Origin: Pyrenopolyporus hunteri
Taxonomy: Eukaryota > Ascomycota > Sordariomycetes > Xylariales > Hypoxylaceae
Assembly: GCA_902806595.1 (NCBI GenBank)
Contig: CADCXC010000011.1
Span: 1,674,001 to 1,738,000 of the forward strand
Direction: 5' to 3'
Length of the DNA: 64,000 nt
Shown here: positions 47,982 to 59,082 of the stretch, one piece after another
How positions within the stretch are numbered: the first letter of the stretch is position 1
Layout: every line of letters starts with the position of its first letter
Translations under genes and position numbers: made by a program
Notes under the pieces: model-generated
Told to the model about the DNA's origin: nothing
The model's input: the letters and a program-made list of their open reading frames with translations, nothing else
The model's database searches: none

Positions 47982-48997
47982 ATGTCGCAATACTACGGCG
48001 CACCTCCTCCCAATCAGTACGTCGGCGGTGCAGCAGCAGCGCAAAACCTCCAGTTCTACCCTTCGACCTATTCCCCAGGAATACCTAGTCAAGGCGCCCC
48101 GGCGCAATCATACGGCTACGGCGCGCCCACGCCTGGGCCCAGCGGATATGGAGGTTTCGCTGGTGCGCCTGGCGTAAGTGGGAGGATGGGCGAACAAGGT
48201 GGGCTGCGGACAGGCTGGCTTGCCGCTTTCTCTACCGAAGGGTACGATGGAGAGCCTCCCTTATTAGAAGAGCTAGGGGTTAATTTCGACCACATCTGGA
48301 TGAAGGTGAGCTTTTTCTCCCGATGGTCTAAGGCGCTCGGGCGCTCCTATCCGTCAACATCCGCTAACCAGCCATTCTCTAGACCCTAGCAGTCCTCAAC
48401 CCCTTCGGTCGTATAGATCAGCATATTATGGACGACTCGGACCTCGGTGGCCCCATACTCTTCTTCTTCCTCTTCGGCACGTTCCTGCTCTTTAGCGGCA
48501 AGGTGCACTTCGGCTACATTTACGGGCTGGCACTTATGGGGTCGATTGCGCTGCACACGATCCTCTCGCTCATGTCCCCCGACGGTACCAGTTCCGCGGC
48601 GCCTCCCCATGCGGCAGCAGCATATTCCCCTACTCCCGGTTACCCAGGCGATCCCGGCGCCGGCGGTAGAGACGATAATAAGGGAAATCTGAGCAATACC
48701 CTAACGTTTGCGAGAAGCGCAAGCGTGCTCGGGTACTGTCTCTTGCCCTTAGTCATAACCAGCCTGATCGGCATTGCCCTGCCAATGGATGGCCCGTTTG
48801 GCTACATTTTAACAAGCGCAGCAATTCTTTGGTGTACAACAAGTGCGAGCGGCATGTTTTGCGCGGTGGGGCGGATGATGCAAATGAGGGCTCTAGTGGC
48901 ATACCCATTGATGTTATTCTACGTCGGCTTCGGGATTATGAGCATCTTCAGCAGTCGAGGATCGGGTAGCCTGGGCAAGGCGGCAGGCGTGTCATGA
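47982..48997 (+). CDS. YIP1: Yip1-family Golgi membrane protein (312 aa, 2 exons)
   Basis: Rab-interacting protein of ER-to-Golgi vesicle traffic. Exons 47982-48305 and 48383-48997, intron 77 nt with branch GCTAACC. The N-terminal 85 residues are Tyr/Gly/Pro/Gln rich (MSQYYGAPPPNQY...), cytosolic. Then the family block GYDGEPPLLEELGVNFDHIWMK, continued after the intron as TLAVLNPFGRIDQHIMDDSDLGGPILFFFLFG, both hallmarks of YIP1/YIPF5. Five hydrophobic helices follow (FFFLFGTFLLFSG, FGYIYGLALMGSIALH, SVLGYCLLPLVITSLIG, FGYILTSAAILWCTTSASG, VAYPLMLFYVGFGIMSIFS). Complete at both ends. Confidence 0.93.
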
Positions 48998-49687
48998 AAT
49001 GGCAATCACTTCGTTAAGATGAGCTAAGGAGTAAGCGCTAATCGTCTACCAAACGGTTGACGATAGTAGAGACGAGGCCCTCCAGCCCGAATACAACCGT
49101 GAGGGGCACCGTATCCTACCGAGTAATATATACGCCCGCGGGAGTTCATAGCAATCCCGAGGGAGAATGATGGTGGGGAGTATAGGAGGGAAAAGCCGAT
49201 GTTAATGGGGGGCTATACCCCTTCATCTACCCTTGTTTACAATGTTAAGCCAATAAAATAATGCCATACGTCATCTGCGGTTGCTATGGGCTTTCAGTAG
49301 GGCAGATTACCCCTATTTAGGACCAGACTCTTTAAAAGCTTTCAATCCTCATACTGTTAAAAACGAGACGATATGTGCGTGTAGGTACATGTAGATATCG
49401 ACGGATTATAGCTTGAAGCAGCTTCATATACGTACCTAGGTACCTAGGTACATATCTATAAGGGGTTTCCGTCAACATTGGGCAATGTACCCAAGTATAT
49501 GCGGAATTGCACGTGTCCAAACTTTTCCCCCTCACTGAAACAGCCATCGCACGCCCAACGAACACTCCACTTTCAACATCCCAAAATTGGGACACTCTCC
49601 ATCACGGTCGAATGCCTGAACATCGAACTCAGAATACCAACAAGGATAATAATCAATTATTCTCAATATCCGAGCAGGCCTACAATC
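48998..49687. other. Intergenic; holds a TACCTAGGTA array at 49433-49450
   Basis: 3' region of YIP1 and promoter of the psq protein gene. 49433-49450 is two overlapping perfect TACCTAGGTA palindromes. Confidence 0.55.
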
Positions 49688-50578
49688 ATGGACCAATCAG
49701 ACTTATCCAACGCGCCAGCCTCACTCCCCGTAGCTCCCCCAGGCCCACCCTACCAAAGTCCGCCCTACCCGCCTCCCCGCCGCGGCAGCAAATACCGTAC
49801 CTACCCAGAGGCCGACATGCTCGCGGCCAAGCGCGCCGTCACCGAGGAAGGCATGTCGATGCGGCAAGCGGCCTTGCGCTTCGGGGTGCCGAAGGCCTCT
49901 CTGGGACGGCGCCTGCACGACAAGCCCCGGCCCGCTCCCCGCAAGTCGAGCAAGCAGGACAACGGCAACAAAATCAAAAAGCCCAGGCAACGGCTCACGC
50001 GGTACCACTGGACGGAGGCCGAGATGGAGGCGGCCGTGGCGGCCGTCACGGACGACGGCGGGAAGGTCAGCGACGAGAAGGTTAGCGCCGCGGCAAGGCG
50101 CTTCGGCGTCCCGCCCAGCCAGCTGAACGCGCGGGCGCGCGGGCGCCCGCTGAAGAACCTACGCGGCTTGATGACGCGCCTTACGTTACGCCAGGAGGCC
50201 CTGTTGGCGGAGTGGGCGGGTGTGCAGTGCACGCTGGGGTGTCCGCCGACGAAGGACGAGGTGTTTCGGCTGGCGGACAGGGTGATTAGGAAGAATGGCG
50301 GGGGCGAGGGAGATGGGAGTGGGAAGAGATTGGGCAGGCAGTGGATTATTCACTGGATGAAGAGGTATCCCAATATTGAGGTCTTGGAGTGGGAGACTAA
50401 GGACGAAAATGAGGAAAAGGAGGCTAAGGAGAAGACACCTAAGCCTAAGCAGAGGCAGGGGCGGAAGAAGACTGCTGGGTTAGATACGGTCCCGGCGCCC
50501 TCCCCGTTCTCCGGTAGCATGTTCGAGCCCGTGATTGATTTGGATGGGCCCTACGACGATGCTTCTGGGAGCACATGA
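49688..50578 (+). CDS. Psq-type HTH / CENP-B-like DNA-binding protein without a transposase domain (296 aa)
   Basis: A likely DNA-binding protein. Residues 41-78 (EADMLAAKRAVTEEGMSMRQAALRFGVPKASLGRRL) fit the pipsqueak helix-turn-helix found at the start of pogo/Tigger transposases. Residues 105-155 contain a second, diverged copy of the same fold (WTEAEMEAAVAAVTDDGG...AAARRFGVPPSQLNARARGRP). Residues 160-235 (LTLRQEALLAEWAGVQCTLGCPPTKDEVFRLADRV...RQWIIHWMKRYPNI) look like the CENP-B-type second HTH. The tail is Lys/Glu rich. No DDE catalytic domain follows and no terminal inverted repeats are seen, so it is either a domesticated transposase N-terminus or a member of the small fungal psq families. 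The ATG at 49688 is chosen because the in-frame extension upstream has no such composition. Confidence 0.75.
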   Translation: MDQSDLSNAPASLPVAPPGPPYQSPPYPPPRRGSKYRTYPEADMLAAKRAVTEEGMSMRQAALRFGVPKASLGRRLHDKPRPAPRKSSKQDNGNKIKKPRQRLTRYHWTEAEMEAAVAAVTDDGGKVSDEKVSAAARRFGVPPSQLNARARGRPLKNLRGLMTRLTLRQEALLAEWAGVQCTLGCPPTKDEVFRLADRVIRKNGGGEGDGSGKRLGRQWIIHWMKRYPNIEVLEWETKDENEEKEAKEKTPKPKQRQGRKKTAGLDTVPAPSPFSGSMFEPVIDLDGPYDDASGST

Positions 50579-52184
50579 TCACGGTTCAGTGCGCGGTCCA
50601 GTTATTGAGCGCCATCCCCCCAATGCGCAAATACCTACATGTACCCGGTTATGAACGCGGTTTTAAGGCAACCGGTGCTCATGATACTCGCTACGACCTA
50701 ACGATACCGAGTTTCTGAGCTGGCGTCTACATTCAAATGCGGCGATAGCCTATAATAATAGGCATTGGTTATACCTCGCAAAGAGTCTGGGCGGGAAGTG
50801 TTGGAGCTAATTGATAGCCCTTGCTGAGGCGTTCTAGCTATCCCTCGTTGCAGTCACGATAAAATTTGGTATTAGTTATGCGTGGCGGGAACCCCGCGTG
50901 AGAGGGCCTAGCTAAAGGGCCGGGGATCAAAGGGACATGTTTCGAACGCGGTCCCTATTTGAGACTCTTGGGTTCGGTTAACTGGCGTTTCTAGAAGAAC
51001 TGTCGAGGTTACGGACGCCCCTATAGAAAAGGTTGATACGGGCACTCGTTTCACCCACGTAACTCTCTCAGGCAATGCCAGAAATATTCACTCGCTCACC
51101 GCAACCCGTTTCGGACAGGCGAAACTATTGCTTATATGTAGAAGTCCGGTGGCGAAAAGCAAAATCGTGTAAAACGTGGAACTTGGCACACACGGGCCGC
51201 GCCGCTAGGTGCCAGGGTCTATCTCGCCAAAACTGCCAAATGTGAAGACCGCGTTATATGATTAAAACTACAAATTACTCAACATCCTTGGACTCCGTAG
51301 TTTGCTACCAAATATGTTTGTCCCCTATTAACCGCGATTTGCTTGGATGGCATGAGTAATCCCCAATAAGTGTATTATTATAGGTGTATACATAGACCTG
51401 GGTTGGTGGGTTACCTACATGCATGTGCCGCAGTGTAAGTTGGGGTAACCCAAGAACAGTGTAGCTCCCGTACTACTAATACCAACTGCAGCGGTATCCT
51501 TGGTCACACACAGTTGATAGATCGGCCTTCGGTGTTGGCTAGCGGCATTTCCGACTCTAATTAAGGCTTGGTTCGATAATCATGTTTGGGTTTTTCTTTT
51601 TCTTTTTCTGAACGTTACCGACCGTGATAAATGCTCGAATATAGTATTTAGGGAATATCCCAGGCATAGAAATAAGATAAAAATACCTTAGGTACTGTAA
51701 GTGAGCACATACATCTATACAACTAGTATAGGTATGCAAGGTAAGGCCGGGAGCGCGGTTGGGGTTTGTGGGGTATGCCTGGACCCCTAGATCGAAGCGC
51801 CTAACAAAAACGCTTATCTCCGGCTTCCATCACCACCAACCCCAAATATTCTCCAATCACGGATCTCCCCCTGTGTTCGATACTCTATGGAACGTCGACC
51901 GACCTACGACCTTACAACCATGTACATGTAGTTAAACAATGCTTGTACCACCGAATCTCCGGCCAGGATACCACCTCGGCCAAGAGAATTTCCACCTTGC
52001 CGGGATCTATCCCCTGTGTACGTAAGTGCTAGGTATCTTTGCCTCAATAAATAGTCCTAGCGCCGCTTGTAACTGTGACATTTATACTTCTTTGTAGCCT
52101 CCTCCCCGCGAATTCCAATCCTGATCTTCACTTCTCCTCTTTTTTCTGTATATATGACCCAGGTATATCAGAAAATCCATCAAT
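50579..52184. other. Intergenic, no gene seen
   Basis: 1.6 kb without supported coding signal; pyrimidine runs near 51,588-51,610. The right end is promoter and leader of the transporter. Confidence 0.5.
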
Positions 52185-54095
52185 ATGCCCGCGTCTAGTG
52201 GGATACCCAGCTCCCACGATGAGAAAAACGACTTCCCCGAGGCCCTCACTCAGGAACGACAGGTAGAGAAAGATGCTCATATAGCCGCCGAGGAAGGCGT
52301 TGCGGCGACAGACAGGTGAGGAGCCATGTAACTTATCAGAAGATGGCACCAGCTCATCAAGACTTCTTTTACCCGTCACAGCGCCGAGGCTTCCGTCGCC
52401 GAGTTCGACGCTCTAGCCGAGAGAAAGCTTCGAAATAAAATAGACCGGATGGTTGTGCCCACGGTATCGGTCTTGTACCTATTCTGCTTCATCGACCGCT
52501 CAAATATCGGTATGTCCTTACGCCTTAGTTCCTACCGGCCGTCTGGCTTTGTCTTTCCGTAATACCAACCTCCCCTTAGGCAACGCGAGGCTCGCGGGGC
52601 TGGAAGACGATTTGCAGATGAAGGGCAACGACTATAACGTGCTCCTCACCGTCTTTTATATAAGCTACGCCCTCTTCGAGATTCCGTCCAACTTAGCTTG
52701 CAAGTGGATCGGCCCGGGCTGGTTCATCCCCTTCATCTCCCTCGGCTTCGGAGTCTGCTCCCTGGCAATGGCTTTCGTTCGTACTCTACCGGCGGCTTGC
52801 GGCGTCCGCTTCCTCCTCGGCGTCTTCGAAGCCGGCATGATGCCCGGCATCTCTTATTACCTTTCTCGCTGGTACCGTCGCTCCGAATTGGTTTTCCGGA
52901 TATCCCTTTTCGTCGTTACGGCGCCGTTGGCCGGCGCATTTGGGGGACTGCTAGCCTCGGGGTGCGTATAATATCGTCTACCCACCCACTCATCGCCCCT
53001 CGTCCGCATCAAGCGACGTATCGAATTCGGGTGGTTGAGATATAAACCATGCACAGCGCCCGAAGCAGTTACTAACTCGAGCCTCTACAGCCTCCTAAGT
53101 CTGCACCATATCGGCAGCGTCACCGCATGGCGTACGATTTTCTTGGTCGAAGGGATCATGACGATTGGATTGTCGCTGATCGCGTTTGCCTTACTCACCG
53201 ATCGCCCCGAAACGGCACGCTGGCTCACGGAGGAAGAAAAGACACTGGCTATCGCCCGCGTCAAGTCGGAGCGCTTAGCGCAAACCGTGGTTCTCGACAA
53301 AACGGATCGCAAGAAAATCTGGCTCGGCTTCTGGAATCCTGTCGTTCTAGCGACTAGTGCCATCTTCTTTTTCAATAAGTATGCGCATTTTATCCCCACA
53401 TTGATCCCCGTGTTCCATAAATTTTGAGTATTCGGCCCCATCCCGTTGGCATGACTAATTTGTAATTCTCTAGTATCACCATCCAAAGTCTAGCTTTCTT
53501 CACGCCTACCATCGTAGCAAGCATCTATCCCGATTACTCAACCGTTCGAAAACAGCTATATACAGTCCCACCATATGTCGTCGGGGCCGTGTTCGAGGTT
53601 CTTTTCCCGCTCCTAAGCTGGCGCCTAGACAAGCGGCAGATCTTCCTCATACTTACCGCCCCCCTAACGATGATGGGTTACATTATGTTCCTAGCAAGCA
53701 ACGACGCCAGAGTGAGATATGCCGCGACCTTCTTCACGGCAATTAGTTGCTTCGCGGTCGGGCCACTAAGTAACGCGCAAGCAGCCGCGCAGGTCATCAG
53801 CGACTCGGCACGCAGTATGAGTCTTGCAACTAACATGATGTTCGGTGCTTTGGGGGGTTTCGTGGCGACATGGTCGTACTTATCCTGGGACGCGCCGGAT
53901 TACCATATAGGAAATGGTTTAAATCTGGCTGCTTCCAGCGCACTGCTCATCATAGCTACTTTGAGTCTGCTATGGATGAATGCAGATAATAAGAGACGCG
54001 AGAAGTTAGATGTTGCTAAGGAGTTAGAAGGCTTGACGCAGGAGGAGATCTCGAGTCTGGAGTGGAAACACCCTGAGTGGAGATGGAAGCCTTGA
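52185..54095 (+). CDS. MFS transporter of the allantoate permease (ACS) family (516 aa, 5 exons)
   Basis: Imports small anions or organic acids such as allantoate, nicotinate or vitamins; substrate not predictable. Exons 52185-52315, 52382-52509, 52580-52961, 53091-53378 and 53474-54095; all four introns (66, 70, 129, 95 nt) keep phase. After a 60-residue hydrophilic N-terminus: RMVVPTVSVLYLFCFIDRSNIGNARLAGLEDDL, the hallmark of this family, then YALFEIPSNLACKWIGPGWFIP, RFLLGVFEAGMMPGISYYLSRWYRRSE and, after the third intron, GSVTAWRTIFLVEG. The second half includes RKKIWLGFWNPVVLATSAIFFFNNITIQSLAFFTPTIV, FAVGPLSNAQAAAQV and a charged C-terminus ending EWKHPEWRWKP. It is complete. Tail to tail with the P450 gene 300 bp away, which may mean a joint role. 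Confidence 0.92.
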
Positions 54096-54400
54096 AGAAA
54101 TTCGTGGGTGTCCCTTTTTTGGCGGCGATTTCTGACCTAAACCCCATAATGTTTAGGGCTCATACGGAATCGATTAATAGCGCCAATAAGCATGAACACG
54201 ACAGCCATAGAGGAAGATTGCTAATGGCCAAATATGATATAATACGATATAATATGTAAAGATTCGATCATATGATTTATCGGTATAGTAAGTACCCTAA
54301 CTGATCGCTGACGTATGTAGCTTAACACAACACTTAAAACGACGTTTGATCGGCCAGGAATCAAAATTTCAAGCCAGACCGAAGATCTTCGTAAACGACT
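54096..54400. other. Short intergenic spacer between convergent genes
   Basis: 3' regions of transporter and P450; nothing else seen. Confidence 0.5.
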
Positions 54401-56327
54401 CTACGCCTTAACCCTCTTAAACAAGATCTCCTTAGTAGGGTCGGGGAAAGCATCGGTACCCATGTTGATGTTGGCGTAGCGCTCGGTGATGCCGTCGGGC
54501 ATGCGGATATCGTAGTCGAGCAGGATGCGCGCAAGGATCAGCTTGATCTCGTTGGCGGCGAAGAACCGGCCCGGACACGCGTGTCGCCCGTACCCGAAGT
54601 GCATGAAGTCCTTAGTCACAGTCACGAATTGGTATTGCTCCTTGTTCTTGTACCCCAGCAGGTCTTCGGACGTGCCCTTGCGCAGGTTCAGGAATCGGTG
54701 AGCGTCGAATTCCTAGATCAGGTCAGCCTTTTCCCCGTGATCTCCCGAAGCCGACAAGTGTGGGCCAGCATTGCCTTGGGATAATGAAAATCTATAAGTC
54801 AATATCTTACCTCCGGGTTCTGGTAAACATCAGGGTCCTGGACAGCCAGCGCGTGCGGCGTCTCGATCAGGTAGCCGGCGGGCAGGTGGGTGCCGTCGCT
54901 CAGGGTAACAGGCTTGGAAACATATCTCGTGAATCGGACCAGACTGGCGGGGTTCACACGCTGTGATTCCTTCATGGCACTGTCTAATAGCTTCATCTGG
55001 AAAAGGGCGCTGCTGGTGGTGACGCCGCCGTTGGCGGCGAGGACCGTCCTGATCTCCTCCCGCAGCTCTTCGATCAACTTGGGCCTGATTACGAAGTCGT
55101 AAAGCCTGTCAAAACCTCAGCGTTAGCATAAAGACGTCCTTGAGATGGGATAGCATCCAGTAGGAACACATCATCTTACATCATGGTCACCGTTAGAGTC
55201 GTGGTGTGAATAGCAGCCATGCTCAGGTTCAGTTGCGCCTCGGCGATGATTTCGTCGTTCAAGCCCATCTCGTCGACCTTGTTCAGCATCCACTGCAGGG
55301 TGTCGTCAGGCATCTCCTTGCCGGCCTTCATCGCCTCGCGGCGCTGCTTTAGGATAGGCTCGAGGAAAGCGTGCGCCTTCTTGCGGTCCTGGTACAGCTT
55401 GTCGACCTCGGGCGTGAAGTATCGTCCTAGCCATCGCCACCATCGCTTCCACTGCTTGAGTCCTTTGACGGCGCTGACGTAGTCCAGCGTGTACCCGATG
55501 CTAGCCTGCAGATATTCCTCCGAGCGGCACAGCTCGGGGCCGATGAAGAGAGCGCCCGAGATGGTGGCGACCATGCGCAAGACGGTCTGGTACACCACCA
55601 CCGGCGTCCAGTCGTCGCACGGCGGCAGCTCCTCGTGGATCGTGCGTTCGGTCTCAGCCGAGAGCCGGGGGTTGATGCGGACTTGGAGCCGATTCGGTTA
55701 GCTGAATAGCTTGACCGGCCTATGGTTGCTCGCGGTGGCTTACCTAGGCTGCGGGTGAGATCGCCACGGACGACGTTCATCACGAGGGCTGAGACATCGG
55801 GCCTGCCAATGCCGAGACGCTTGTGCTCATTCGTCTGCATGATGTAGAGTTCATATTAGCTCCCACAACCGCGAATCGGGGGTTGATGGTGTGTCGTACA
55901 ACATCGAAGGCTTTATTAATATCGACAACGTCGTCCGGAAGCTGCCTCACTTCTTCCATTAACCTTCGAGGTAAGACGATACGGTCACCTATTTAGCACC
56001 GCCGGCATCTATTAGCATCCTTCTCGCTCCCATTTTCCCAATTTGAGATCCCTATTTCCCTAGGAAGTGGGGCTATTCCATACCCTCAAGAGTCGTCACT
56101 CTGTAAGCCTTGGATTTGAACAGCTCGTATCCTTTCTTGTAGAAGTCCAGGCCGTGCGTGATAAAAGCTTTCCTTCGCTTGTTCGCGCTTCCATATTCCG
56201 TCCCCACGAGCGGCAGCGCGCTGCCGCCTCCGAAGAACGAAGTCGCGAGGTACACGGTGGCGAGGAGCACGATGACGGACGCCAGGACGGGTCCTCGCTC
56301 CTCGAGGACTTTTGCGACCACGTCCAT
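54401..56327 (-). CDS. Cytochrome P450 monooxygenase (510 aa, 6 exons)
   Basis: Membrane-bound haem monooxygenase. Exons 56327-56084, 55988-55900, 55834-55744, 55681-55180, 55105-54811 and 54712-54401; introns of 95, 65, 62, 74 and 98 nt, all in phase. One N-terminal anchor helix (PVLASVIVLLATVYLATSFF) is followed by LPLVGTEYGSANKRRKAF. The I-helix segment reads NLSMAAIHTTTLTVT, with His where many P450s have Asp/Glu; ExxR is KESQR (about 353-357); the PERF-region reads HRFLNLRKG; the haem loop is HFGYGRHACPGRFFA with the axial Cys near 453. The A-A-I-H-T-T-T type of I-helix and overall layout recall the fungal ent-kaurene-oxidase-like P450s, but no terpene synthase is nearby and function is open. 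The second exon boundary at 55900 could shift by one codon. Confidence 0.92.
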
Positions 56328-59082
56328 CGGTTCGCTGCTATCGGTTGAAAGGGGCGCCGGTGAATCGTATCTACGTCGAGGTTGACTGGTGAGACTGTCG
56401 ACCGAGAGGGCGATAACACCCAGATATATCCTAGGTAGGTAAGGCTGGTAGGTTGGACAGTGAAATACTCGTCCGTCCTAGCAAGCAACCTAATAAGTGC
56501 CTTGTAATTGGCAGAAATCTATATACGATTGAGACAGCCCCATTTGATCGGCGGGCGACGAAACATTTAAATACACGCCCATGAGCGTGGAATGGGACCT
56601 ACTGGGGTATTTACTGCAGATTTACTTCTATTGGATAACACGACACGGGGCTCTATGTACCAGGAAGAGACAACTAAATTGCTAAGCATTGCTGCGTAAT
56701 CTTCTCACATGGTTGGTTGGCTCGCAGGTTGTAAATAACGGGGAGATCCATTCCCTGCTAGTGTATGGAGTTGGTCCCCTATATACGCGAGGGGCGGACA
56801 TTCGAAGGCCTCGTTACATAATTCTCCGGGTAATCCTTACAGTAAGTACCACCTAAAGGGGCATGGGTATTTATGCCTGGGTCCCAGGAGTCGTATTCGT
56901 TTTCTTACCGGGGAATCAAGGACGGCGTGCTAGGTATGTAACGTGAATCATCGGTGCCTCGCATCCTACAAATGGGCCTTATATATAAGTACCTACCTAA
57001 GTTATCCATAACTCTCAAATCCTTAATTGGGCTTAATTAAATCCAATTAAATTGACAACTTAAATTGTTTGTTTAGTCTTATTTTCAATGGTGATCTTGT
57101 GGCTGTATATACGGTGGAGGGGCGTGATAGAGATATCCCCCCACGCAATTCGACACAACAGTAATCTCATGGCTACATCCATCTTCGAGAATATACCTCA
57201 GAGTTAGGTGACATCTTGATCGTGCCGACAGCTCGGTTACCAAACGCCACCAGGTATTCGGCCAATCCGACCACGCGAAAAAGTCGTTCGCTTAACTACC
57301 GTTTGCCTAAATGTAGGAGCTCCATCGTCTCGGGTGAGACGCCGGGAGGGTGCATACGCTAGGTACCCAACATATGTAGGTCGGTAGGTAGTTATTTACT
57401 ATGCTTTTAAAGATTCACACCGCAAGAGAGCACGCTGTTCAGCGCCGCTCGCTACCCGTATTTCTCAATGCTATACATGGAGTTAGGAGGCTGGGGCGTG
57501 GCACAAACGACTCCACGTGGGTACGCGACACTGAACATTGTGTTATATTACCTCTAATGAGAGCTATGATCGGTAGTTGGCAATGAAGTGATGAAAATGT
57601 TAGTGGCAACATTCGAAGTAGAGTATCCATATACCCAGACAAAGTATTCCCAGGTCCATATCGAGACTTTTGGAATTATACGGCTGAGGCGCAGTAACTT
57701 AGGCTCTTGCAGCACAGATACCTTAGATCGTTCCTAGCGCGCATCCTTCAGAATTCGCATCGCCGAGAGCCAGTGGAACTCCAGGGGGTTTCCTACTCCT
57801 TTCTTAAGACCGCCTAGCCATATCCCAATGAACAGCCAGCGTCCCCGTCAATGCTTACGGTATTACGCATTGAGTTACGAATGCACTAACTCGGACTTTA
57901 GATCCTATTTATTGGCAATGTGATTTGATTTTCCCTCCCTTGATAGCGGGCTGGCCCCCTTTAGAAGCAAGCCGTGTGCTGTAAGCGCTTATCCTCCCAG
58001 TCTACCTGACCACGGTCAGCCACGTAGCTCCAATCCCAGCTCTAGATCATAGCCGTTTTCCGCAGCCCAGCTCCCTAATGAGTATCTTTATCTTCCTATC
58101 TATTCTGATGATATTAGGTATATTACATCAAGGGCACGACGCTGTTGGGTTGGAATATGAAAGCCTGTGAGAGCATCTCCCGGTCCATCGTGTCGAAAGA
58201 TTAAGGAAAAGAAAAGAAAAGCAAACTCGATGAAATGAACCAATAATGAAACGGGAATAGGAAACATCAGCCATATATCCATGAATTAGCCCAGGGGGGA
58301 TGCGCGCCATCGGCGATTGCGCTTTATTGCTGGAAATTGACGACGTAAAGTTGACATTTCACTCACACGTCCTTAGTAGGTGTTGACTGCGAAATGATCA
58401 CTAGCTGCGCTACCTACTTCGTACCGAAGATCGATAGCCCTTAAACGTACAGCTGTTCGCGATTAAGCTAGTAGTAATCTATAGCGTTAGTTGGAATGCT
58501 GAGTTGATTGAACGTAGCGAGTCGTAGACGATTCGTAGCCTGTGTTGTTTTCGTCCGCCTTTATACAAGCAGCAACAATATCTAGCATCCCAAAATCCCT
58601 CTAGAAGGTCGCTGATCCGGGGCGCGGGAATCTTCCGTGCAGAGGCGACAGAACCACTGCACTTTCAGTGGGCCGCCCACTAGGTAGTCACTTTTCTCGA
58701 GTGATAGCCTTGTCACTCCCAAGAGCTCGATGAAGGTCCTCGCTTTTTAGCTTCTTTCCTCTACACAACCGAATTCCCCGAACATTGATGCATGGAAAGA
58801 TGGAAAAACTGAACGCAACAGATAAAAGAGCGCGCGAGAAGGGGAATCCTCGCAGCCAATAACCTCAAGATCCTGTAGGGCTCTCAAAAACCAGGTGAAG
58901 CAGGAACGGCGGGATCACAGCTAGAGGAAGCAAACGTGGGAGTCGGGAGACAAATAGCTCTATAGTATAAATTCCGCTGAGGGAAATCCTGGGATTTTCG
59001 AAAAGGCGAGAAACTCACGCAAAGCCGAGGCGGCGTTGGTGTTGGTTAATGTGGAAGTAATGCCATCATGAATCCTGACTTT
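56328..59082. other. 2.75-kb gene-free region
   Basis: Promoter of the P450 at the left, 3' region of ADE4 at the right. GGTA motifs occur near 56,430 and 57,360-57,395. Open frames are at most 67 codons and without motifs. Confidence 0.5.
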
